From contig NZ_JACVAC010000014.1 in assembly GCF_014851685.1 (NCBI RefSeq), positions 88,153 through 152,152 on the forward strand: a stretch of DNA of 64,000 nucleotides, in the 5' to 3' direction. Shown here in pieces: positions 16,427 to 23,121 of the stretch. Every line of letters starts with the position of its first letter. The first letter of the stretch is position 1. Made by a program: the position numbers and the translations under genes. The notes under the pieces are model-generated. The model saw nothing but the letters and a program-made list of their open reading frames with translations, was not told the DNA's origin and did not search any database. The stretch comes from Pseudomonas sp. PDM05. Lineage in GTDB: Bacteria > Pseudomonadota > Gammaproteobacteria > Pseudomonadales > Pseudomonadaceae.

Positions 16427-17230
16427 ATGCTTCGCACGATGCGATCAAAAAACCTCTGTTTATCCATCTCCACCCTGTGTCTGTTGGCCGGTGCCCATCA
16501 GGTTTTGGCCGACGACTGGGACTATCGATTGAAAGCCGGCGTGGCCAACCTGCCGCGCTACAGCGGCAGCGACGAGCGTACGACCACGCCGCTGCTGGGC
16601 GGCGCCATCGTCAGCCCATCGGGGATTTTCCTTGATACCGACAAAGGGCTGGGCTGGGGCTACGAAGGCAACGCCTTGAGTTTCAGCGCCTATATCGGCG
16701 CCAGTGCCTCACGCAAAGATAAAAACAAAACCGGCCGCCTGGGCTCGGACCGCCTCAAAGGCATGGGTGAAATCAAATCACGCCCGCAACTGGGCGTAAG
16801 CGCCAGCTATAACCTCGGCGCAGCGATTGTGGGGGCAACCCTGGAACATGCGCTCAAGGACGACGACCACAAAGACAGCGCCAAAGCCTTCACCTCGCTG
16901 GAGTTGAGCATCGGCACCAAGCTGTACGACGGCGACTACGGCAGCCTCGACGCCAGCCTCAACAGCCGCTTTGGCGACGCCAATTACCTGCGCACATGGT
17001 ATGGCGTGACGCCCGACCAAGCCGCGCGCAGCCGTTTTCAGGCATATGACGCCAAAGGCGGGCTATTCAGCCGTGGTCTGAACCTGACGTGGAGTTTGCC
17101 GGTCAGCGAGCACACCACATTCAGCACACTGCTGGACATGCAGTACCTGTCGGGGGACGCGGGCAAAAGCCCTATCGTCGAGCGGCGCCTGCAAAGCTCG
17201 CTCATAGGTGCGCTGGAATACACCTTCTGA
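16427..17230 (+). CDS. MipA/OmpV family outer membrane protein
   Basis: A 267-residue beta-barrel protein: signal peptide ending near ...HQVLA-D (about residue 29), then the MipA/OmpV body (AGVANLPRYSGSDERTTTPL; LGWGYEGNALSFSAYIG) and a terminal aromatic residue (LEYTF) for BAM insertion. Family members act as scaffolds for murein enzymes or in antibiotic sensing. It is convergent with a sensor kinase/response regulator pair, and MipA genes next to such systems are common in Pseudomonas. Start codon uncertain among 16418 (GTG), 16427 and 16439. Confidence 0.85.
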   Translation: MLRTMRSKNLCLSISTLCLLAGAHQVLADDWDYRLKAGVANLPRYSGSDERTTTPLLGGAIVSPSGIFLDTDKGLGWGYEGNALSFSAYIGASASRKDKNKTGRLGSDRLKGMGEIKSRPQLGVSASYNLGAAIVGATLEHALKDDDHKDSAKAFTSLELSIGTKLYDGDYGSLDASLNSRFGDANYLRTWYGVTPDQAARSRFQAYDAKGGLFSRGLNLTWSLPVSEHTTFSTLLDMQYLSGDAGKSPIVERRLQSSLIGALEYTF

Positions 17231-17270
17231 TCCAACCAGTGTGAAGCGCAGAGCTCAGCGCGGGGCCTGA

Positions 17271-18548
17271 TCATTCGGCATAGGCCCACGTCATCCGAAA
17301 CGACGCCCCGCCCCACTGAGAATCCAGCACTTCTACCTGCCCGCCATGCCACTGCGACACCCGCTGCACCAGCGCCAGGCCCAGGCCGAAGCCGCCGGTG
17401 CGGCGGTCACGGCTGGCATCCAGGCGCATAAACGGCTGGAAGATTTTCGCCCGGCCATCCTCGGGCACGCCGGGGCCGTCGTCACACACCCGCACTTCGT
17501 AGCCGCTGCCAAACTTAACCAACGAAACCTCCACACGCCGCTCGGCATAACGAATGGCATTGCGCAGCAAGTTGATCACCGCCCGCGCCATAAAGCGCGG
17601 TTCGATCTGGATGGTGTCCACCTCACAACTGCGCAACGTCAGTCGGACCCCTGCCGCCTCGGCCTCCAGGGCCACGCTGCCGATCACGCTGTCGAGCCAG
17701 CTGTGAGCCTCGATATTTTCCCGGGTGACCTGGGTCGCGCCGCGCTCCAGGCTGGCGTAGGTCAGCAACTCGGAGACCATTTCCTCCAGCTCACCGAGGT
17801 CGGCGTACATGTCGGCGATCAGTTCGCTACGCAGACGCGGGTCGACCTGCTGCTTGAGTTGATCGAGTTCAAACGACAAGCGCGCAATCGGCGTACGCAA
17901 TTCATGGGAAACCGCGTTGGTCAGTTCACGCTGGTTGGCGATCAGGTTCTCGATGCGTTCAGCCATCTGGTTGAAGTGCCCGGCCAGTTCGCGCACGGTA
18001 GAGCGGCGTGGCAGCAGGATGCGCGAGGCCAGGTGATTGTCGCCAAAACGCTGTGCGGCCAGGCGGATATGCTCCAGATCACGCCAATGGGGACGCACCC
18101 AGAAATACAGCACGACGGCCAGGCACAGGCCGAGGAGCACATAAGCCCACAGGTAAAGCCACTTGGGCTCTTCCGGCAGCTTGATTTCCAGCAATTGCGG
18201 GCCGTCATCGATACGGGCGAGGAACTCCATAAAGTGCCCACGCACGACCAGCAGCCCGTCCGCCAGCAGTTGCTGCTCACGCTCGTTCAGCCTCAGGGAA
18301 TCACGCGACAGCAGTTTCAGATGCAACCCGTAATGGGGTTGCAGCTCGGCGAGGCGGGCAGCCCGCGCTTCGCTCGTCAACGGCCGCAACTGCTCGACCA
18401 GGGCGTAGGCCGGTCCACGCAACGCCTCGCGGTTGTAAGTTTCGTTGGCTTCCGGCAGCCACTCGTCGAAGGTGTAGTTGACCAGCCAGATCGCCCCCGC
18501 CAGGCCCAGAGCAAGGATCAGGTAAAGGCGTAGATAAAGCCGTAGCAT
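17271..18548 (-). CDS. Sensor histidine kinase (RstB-like)
   Basis: A 425-residue inner-membrane kinase. TM1 is near residues 4-24, a periplasmic sensor of about 110 residues follows, TM2 is near 131-152, then HAMP, HisKA with the phospho-acceptor in VSHELRTP (about 216), N-box NLLRNAIRYA, G1 CDDGPGVP and G2 GGFGLGLAL. It begins immediately after the response-regulator stop (no gap), so the two are co-translated. Architecture resembles RstB/CpxA-type sensors. The signal is unknown; proximity to ampC and mipA suggests an envelope cue. Confidence 0.88.
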   Translation of the reverse strand: MLRLYLRLYLILALGLAGAIWLVNYTFDEWLPEANETYNREALRGPAYALVEQLRPLTSEARAARLAELQPHYGLHLKLLSRDSLRLNEREQQLLADGLLVVRGHFMEFLARIDDGPQLLEIKLPEEPKWLYLWAYVLLGLCLAVVLYFWVRPHWRDLEHIRLAAQRFGDNHLASRILLPRRSTVRELAGHFNQMAERIENLIANQRELTNAVSHELRTPIARLSFELDQLKQQVDPRLRSELIADMYADLGELEEMVSELLTYASLERGATQVTRENIEAHSWLDSVIGSVALEAEAAGVRLTLRSCEVDTIQIEPRFMARAVINLLRNAIRYAERRVEVSLVKFGSGYEVRVCDDGPGVPEDGRAKIFQPFMRLDASRDRRTGGFGLGLALVQRVSQWHGGQVEVLDSQWGGASFRMTWAYAE

Positions 18549-19256
18549 TCATACCTCCCAGGCAAACGGATTGAACAGGTAGCCCTTGCCCCAGATGGTC
18601 TTGATGCACACCGGTTCACGAGGGTTATCGTTGAGTTTGCCGCGCAGCTTGCTGATGTAAACGTCGACGCTGCGATTGAGGCCGTCGAACGCGATGCCGC
18701 GCATGCGGTTGAGGATGTCATCGCGGGACAGGATGGTGCCGGAGTGGCTGGCCAACAGCCACAGCAGTTCGAACTCCATGGTCGTCAGTTCGATCGTTTC
18801 GTCTCCCAGGCGCACCACCCGGCAGCTACGGTCAATCGCCAAGCGGCCAAAACTCAGGGCCCCACGCACGGTGGGCTCTGGCGCCTGGCGACGTTGCAAC
18901 GCGCGCAAGCGGGCGAGCAGTACCGGCGGCTTGATCGGTTTGATCACGTAGTCGTCAGCGCCGGATTCCAGGCCGAGGATGTGGTCCAGGTCGTCCTCCT
19001 TGGCCGTGAGGATCACGATCGGCGTGTCGGACACATTGCGGATTTCGCGGCACACGTGCAGGCCGCTCTGGCCGGGCAGCATCAGGTCGAGAACAACGAT
19101 CTTGGGACGAAAATCGAGAAAGGCCGCCAAGGCCGCGTTGCCCCGGTGCACCACGCGCACCTCGAAACCATGCTGCGACAAAAAATGCGCGATCAGCCCT
19201 GCCAGCTTCTCATCGTCTTCAACGAGCAAGACCTTGCCCAGCCCCAGGTTTTCCAT
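18549..19256 (-). CDS. OmpR-family response regulator (RstA-like)
   Basis: A 235-residue regulator: receiver domain with the acidic pair VEDDE (about 13-16), phosphorylation site Asp57 in VVLDLMLPG, conserved Lys in YVIKPIKP, then a winged-helix Trans_reg_C domain (ELTTMEFELLWLLASHSG, RSVDVYISKLRGKL, TIWGKGYLF). It is the first gene of the two-component operon. Likely targets are its own operon and the convergent mipA. Confidence 0.9.
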   Translation of the reverse strand: MENLGLGKVLLVEDDEKLAGLIAHFLSQHGFEVRVVHRGNAALAAFLDFRPKIVVLDLMLPGQSGLHVCREIRNVSDTPIVILTAKEDDLDHILGLESGADDYVIKPIKPPVLLARLRALQRRQAPEPTVRGALSFGRLAIDRSCRVVRLGDETIELTTMEFELLWLLASHSGTILSRDDILNRMRGIAFDGLNRSVDVYISKLRGKLNDNPREPVCIKTIWGKGYLFNPFAWEV

Positions 19257-19412
19257 AAGTTCTCAGTGTGCGACGCAGATTGAAGAGCGGGCATTATAGG
19301 TGGCAAGCTGGGCAACTTGAGCAACTGGCCAGCAGCGGCCGACGAAGCTTCATGCTTTTAAGACTTTTTAACAAATAGCCTGCAATTTTTAACGCCATCT
19401 ACAGGGAGTTGT

Positions 19413-20612
19413 ATGCGCAAGGATTACCTGGCGTTCTTCGTTTCGCTGTTCCTGTCGCGCCTGGCCGACCAGATTCTGTTGTTTATCGTGCCCTTGATAG
19501 TGTTTCAGAGCACAGGGAGCGTGTCCTGGGCCGGGCTGGCGTTTTTTGTCGAGTCGTTGCCGCGTTTCCTCGCGTTTCCGCTGTGCGGGGCGCTGTGCGA
19601 CAAGTACCCGCCGGTGCACATCCTGCATATCAGCCAGGTCTATCGCGCGCTGACGTGCGTCGTTGCGGTGGCGCTGTACGGGATGTTCGACGGCATCTAT
19701 TGGCTGGTGTTGCTTTCGGCCGTGTGCGGGGTGCTGACCACCCAGGGCATCATGGCCCGCGAAGTGCTGATGCCGCATATCTTTGCGCAATACAGTTATG
19801 CCAAGACCCTCTCCTACTCGCAGATTGCCGACCAGAGCGGACTGGTGCTCGGGCCGCTGGTGGCAGCGCTGATGCTCGAAGTGTGGGCGTGGCATTGGGT
19901 GGTACTGGGGATTGCCGGGTTGTTTGTGCTGGCGGACGTGGCCATGGGGGTGTGGCAGCGCTCCAGCTCGGTCGACCTGGCGGTCTTTGAACAGCATCGT
20001 GATATTTGGCTGCAACCACTGCGGATTGCATTCGGGCATATCCGCCAGCTTGCCGGGCTCAAACGCCTGATTGCGCTGACGGTGGGGGTCAACCTGATCA
20101 TCGGGGTCACGCTGGCCACGTCGGCCGCAATGGTCACCGGGCTCTACGCCGCCGACAAGGACGCCTATGCGGTACTGCAAGCCGCAGGCGCAGGGGTGAC
20201 CATCGCGATTCTGTTCTACCTGGCGCGCGCCACCCTGTCGCTGAAAATCCTCGGTGGCCTGTCATACGCACTGATTGCCGCCGGCGCGCTGATCACCGCG
20301 ATCAGCCCCAATCTGTGGGCTTACTCGCTGGGGTTCCTGCTGGTGATCGGCTTCGACAAGATGTACAGCGTGTACATGCGCAGCGTGCGGCAAAAGGTGA
20401 TTCCAGTGCAGGACTTTGGCAAAACCGTGGGGGTGATTACCTTGCTCAACAACCTGCCGCAACCCCTGGCCGGGTTGGCGGTTGCACTGCTGGCGGCGCC
20501 GCTGGGTACGCAAACGGTGATCCTGCTGCTGACCGGGATCACCGCGTTGATCGGAGTGGTCGTGGCCTCAGGCCGGCACGCCGCTGTGAAAGCGGAACTC
20601 GACGTCGGGTGA
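19413..20612 (+). CDS. MFS transporter
   Basis: A 399-residue inner-membrane protein with about 10-12 hydrophobic helices. The N-terminal RLADQILLFIVPLIVFQSTGSVSWAG part and the cytoplasmic loop CGALCDKYPP resemble the drug/metabolite exporter branch (MFS_3-like). The RBS is CAGGGAG five bases from ATG. Substrate unknown. Its last 45 bases are overlapped by the convergent miaE gene. Confidence 0.8.
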   Translation: MRKDYLAFFVSLFLSRLADQILLFIVPLIVFQSTGSVSWAGLAFFVESLPRFLAFPLCGALCDKYPPVHILHISQVYRALTCVVAVALYGMFDGIYWLVLLSAVCGVLTTQGIMAREVLMPHIFAQYSYAKTLSYSQIADQSGLVLGPLVAALMLEVWAWHWVVLGIAGLFVLADVAMGVWQRSSSVDLAVFEQHRDIWLQPLRIAFGHIRQLAGLKRLIALTVGVNLIIGVTLATSAAMVTGLYAADKDAYAVLQAAGAGVTIAILFYLARATLSLKILGGLSYALIAAGALITAISPNLWAYSLGFLLVIGFDKMYSVYMRSVRQKVIPVQDFGKTVGVITLLNNLPQPLAGLAVALLAAPLGTQTVILLLTGITALIGVVVASGRHAAVKAELDVG

Positions 20613-21170
20613 CTCGATCAGTTCCTGCTCGGCCGCCCTCACCCGCTCGATGACTTGGGCGATGTCCTTGGCGTCGCCGTATTGGTAGGCCAATTTCAGA
20701 TAGCCCTGGAAGTGCCGCGCCTCGCTTTTCAGCAGGCCGAAGTAGAACTTGCCGAGTTCTTCATCCAAATGCGGCACCAGCGCTTCGAAACGCTCGCAAC
20801 TGCGGGCTTCGATAAAGGCGCCGACCACCAGCGTATCCACCAGTTTGACCGGCTCATGACTGCGCACCACTTTGCGCAACGCCGAGGCGTAGCGACCGGC
20901 ATGCAGCTGGCGCAGCTCGATCTTGCGCTTTTTCATCAGGCGCATGACCTGTTCGTGGTGCACCAACTCTTCGCGGGCCAGGCGCGACATCATATTGATC
21001 AGGTCGACATGGCCGTGATACTTGGCCATCAGGCTCAGGGCGGTGCTGGCGGCTTTGAATTCGCAGTTCTTGTGGTCGATCAGCAGGGTTTCCTGATCGG
21101 CCAGCGCGGCCTGGACCCAGGCGTCGGGGGTGCGGCAACCGAGGAATTCGTGGATTTCGGGCAGGTTCAT
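20568..21170 (-). CDS. miaE: tRNA-(ms2io6A)-hydroxylase MiaE
   Basis: A 200-residue non-haem di-iron monooxygenase that hydroxylates the isopentenyl group of ms2i6A37 in tRNA. The ferritin-like four-helix pattern carries iron ligands in the EFKAA, REELVHHEQV and later FIEARSCERF / KSEARHFQGY segments, as in Pseudomonas MiaE. The start is placed at ATG 21170; GTG 21179 and TTG 21185 are in frame. The C-terminus overlaps the convergent MFS gene by 45 bases. Confidence 0.92.
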   Translation of the reverse strand: MNLPEIHEFLGCRTPDAWVQAALADQETLLIDHKNCEFKAASTALSLMAKYHGHVDLINMMSRLAREELVHHEQVMRLMKKRKIELRQLHAGRYASALRKVVRSHEPVKLVDTLVVGAFIEARSCERFEALVPHLDEELGKFYFGLLKSEARHFQGYLKLAYQYGDAKDIAQVIERVRAAEQELIESPDVEFRFHSGVPA

Positions 21171-21243
21171 CGGGCTCACGGGCAAAGGATCACAAAAGGG
21201 CGCCGATTATACCGACCACGCCGCAGACCACCAGCCACCGGCC

Positions 21244-21257
21244 TTGATGTGCATCAA
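21244..21257. promoter_or_regulatory. Anr (FNR-type) box
   Basis: TTGATGTGCATCAA matches the TTGAT-N4-ATCAA consensus perfectly. A -10-like TATAGT lies at 21281-21286, which puts a start site near 21292 and the box centre at about -42, the class II position for FNR/Anr activation. The next gene on this strand is the universal stress protein. Confidence 0.85.
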
Positions 21258-21321
21258 CATGACGTGCGCCGGGCAGCAACTATAGTTGTCTCATGCCCAC
21301 CACTTCCCGGAGTTACCGACC

Positions 21322-22185
21322 ATGCAAGCCATCCGCAGCATCCTGGTGCTCATCGAGCCCGAACATTCGGAAAGCCTGGCCCTCAAACGCGCCAAGTTGA
21401 TCGCCGGGGTCACCGGTGCGCACTTGCATTTGCTGGTGTGCGACAGGAAACATGAGCATTCGGCGCTGCTGAGCCTGCTCAAGGCGGGCTTGCAGGAGGA
21501 TGGCTACAGCGTGACCACCGAGCAGGCGTGGAACGAGAGCCTGCATGCAACCATTATTGATGTGCAGCAGGCCGAAGGCTGTGGACTGGTGATCAAGCAG
21601 CACTTTCCCGACAGCCCATTGAAAAAGGCTCTGCTGACCCCGGCGGATTGGAAACTGTTGCGTTATTGCCCGACGGCGGTGTTGTTGGTCAAGACGTCTA
21701 CGCCGTGGGCTGAAGGTGTGATCCTGGCGGCAATCGATGTGGGTAATACCGACGCCGAACACCGTGAACTGCACGCCGAGATAGTCGGTCATGGCTTCGA
21801 CATCGCCAGCCTGGCCAAGGCCCAACTGCATGTGATCAGCGCCCACCCTTCGCCGATGCTATCGGCGGCGGACCCGACGTTCCAGCTCAAAGAAACGATT
21901 GAGGCGCGCTACCGCGAACAGTGCCGGGCATTCCAAGCCGAGTTTGATATCGACAACCCAAGGCTGCACATCGAGGAAGGCCCTGCCGACGTGCTGATTC
22001 CCTTTGCGGCGCACAAGTACCATGCGGTCGTCACCATCATCGGCACGGTGGCGCGTACCGGCATTTCCGGCGCGTTAATCGGCAATACGGCGGAGGTCGT
22101 GCTCGACAAGCTGGAAAGTGATGTGCTGGTGCTCAAGCCTGCGAGCCTTATGGATCACCTGGAAGAGCTGGCGGCTAAGTCCTGA
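21322..22185 (+). CDS. Universal stress protein (tandem Usp domains)
   Basis: A 287-residue cytosolic protein with two UspA folds: domain 1 starts SILVLIEPEHSESLALKRA, and domain 2 ends with the nucleotide-binding-like VVTIIGTVARTGISGALIGNTAEVVL. In Pseudomonas such proteins aid survival under low oxygen or stationary phase. A perfect Anr box at 21244-21257 in class II spacing supports induction when oxygen is scarce. Start ATG 21322 follows CCGGAG. Single gene. Confidence 0.9.
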   Translation: MQAIRSILVLIEPEHSESLALKRAKLIAGVTGAHLHLLVCDRKHEHSALLSLLKAGLQEDGYSVTTEQAWNESLHATIIDVQQAEGCGLVIKQHFPDSPLKKALLTPADWKLLRYCPTAVLLVKTSTPWAEGVILAAIDVGNTDAEHRELHAEIVGHGFDIASLAKAQLHVISAHPSPMLSAADPTFQLKETIEARYREQCRAFQAEFDIDNPRLHIEEGPADVLIPFAAHKYHAVVTIIGTVARTGISGALIGNTAEVVLDKLESDVLVLKPASLMDHLEELAAKS

Positions 22186-22203
22186 GGGCGACGAGGATCA
22201 AAC

Positions 22204-22223
22204 TGTGGGAGCCCGCTCCCACA
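22204..22223. repeat. 20-bp palindromic REP remnant
   Basis: TGTGGGAGC-CC-GCTCCCACA looks like the two outer tips of a REPIN joined with the interior lost. It lies between the convergent usp and DUF1289 genes. No T-tract, so not a standard terminator. Confidence 0.6.
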
Positions 22224-22252
22224 CAAGCCCATTTACATTGGGTCGGGTGTTG

Positions 22253-22723
22253 TCAGTCAGCAAACACATCCCGCAGAAACCCCGGTGCGATATAGCGGTG
22301 GTAATGCGCTTCGGACAGGATAAAAAACTCCCGGTCGATCGCATCGCGCAAATCCGGCAAGGCCCAGTCGCGAAATTCCGGCAACAGCACCATGCCATAG
22401 GCCTCCAGATTGGAGATTACCCGTGCGCCCCGGGCAATCAACTGGTACGCCCAGCAATACTCCGACTGGTGCGGTACGAAGCGAATCTTGCGCTGTTCCA
22501 GTTGAACGCGCAGGGTCTTGGGGTCGAAAACCTCGACCTTGCCGCCCATCACCTGCACCAGCAGTTGCTCCAGGCGCAGCCAAACCGCACGCTTTTCTTC
22601 TTCGTTATAGCCATTCCACTGGATCACTTCGTGGTGGAAGCGCTTGCAGCCACGGCACACGAGATCGCCGTAGACCGTGGAGCACAGGCCTACGCAGGGG
22701 GTTTTGATGGCTTGGTTGGACAT
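22253..22723 (-). CDS. DUF1289 domain-containing protein
   Basis: A 156-residue protein with the N-terminal DUF1289 cysteine motif (TPCVGLCSTVYGDLVCRGCKRFHHEV, Cys at about 10, 14, 23 and 26), followed by a WNGYNEEEKRAVW helix and a longer C-terminal region than the minimal domain. The four cysteines suggest metal or Fe-S binding, but function is unknown. ATG 22723 is preferred over GTG 22735. It is divergent from acnB. Confidence 0.85.
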   Translation of the reverse strand: MSNQAIKTPCVGLCSTVYGDLVCRGCKRFHHEVIQWNGYNEEEKRAVWLRLEQLLVQVMGGKVEVFDPKTLRVQLEQRKIRFVPHQSEYCWAYQLIARGARVISNLEAYGMVLLPEFRDWALPDLRDAIDREFFILSEAHYHRYIAPGFLRDVFAD

Positions 22724-22832
22724 GGGCAACGACACACAAATCAGCGAAACAATGCGCCATGTTAGCCCTTTGTCTAACCTCTATCACCCTGCAAACTTGG
22801 CGAGGCAACTTACCTTTAGTTTTTTTTTGCCG

Positions 22833-22838
22833 TAGAAT
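22833..22838 (+). promoter_or_regulatory. Candidate -10 element for the acnB transcript
   Basis: TAGAAT follows a run of nine T in an AT-rich stretch, in a region otherwise GC-rich. The best -35 placed 17 bp upstream (TTACCT) is weak. If used, transcription would begin about 280 bases before acnB and include the whole structured element. Confidence 0.3.
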
Positions 22839-22869
22839 CATCCGGCCTTGTAAGGCGCCAACAATCCGC

Positions 22870-23012
22870 TGGAAGCTGTTTTCAAAGCGTCACGAGCACA
22901 GTCGTTCCTTCAGAACGGTGTTGGCGATGGTGTTTGACCCGGTAGGTCAGTCACCAGCGCCAACCCTCATCAGCTCCGTTCTGCAGGCGTAAAACTTTGA
23001 AAGCAGCTTCTG
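22870..23012 (+). ncRNA. Structured leader RNA element upstream of acnB
   Basis: By hand-pairing, 22870-22887 pairs with 22995-23012 (18 bp, 3 of them G-U, one such in an otherwise perfect 15-bp core). Inside, CAGAACGG (22911) pairs with CCGTTCTG (22976), GTTGGCG (22920) with CGCCAAC (22958), TGGTG (22928) with CACCA (22952), and TGACC (22935) with GGTCA (22945) around a 5-nt loop. An 11-nt unpaired strand (22965-22975) remains on the 3' side; with the adjacent stem bases, 22963-22973 is perfectly complementary to 23104-23114, which contains the GAGGG ribosome binding site of acnB. It is not recognised as a named RNA family. It could be a cis-regulatory leader or a separate small RNA. Confidence 0.65.
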
Positions 23013-23121
23013 TGAGGAATGCCGGCAGCGCTGGCTTTGCGGCCCAAAAAGCCCCCGAGCGCATGCGTGCCGTTCATTTCTGGATGAGCGTCCCGTGGGA
23101 CCACTGATGAGGGTAATAACT

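Noticed and set aside
23095..23121. Upstream in-frame starts for acnB (GTG 23095, ATG 23107)
   Set aside because: They would add residues absent from AcnB homologues and would place translation start within or before the GAGGG ribosome binding site.
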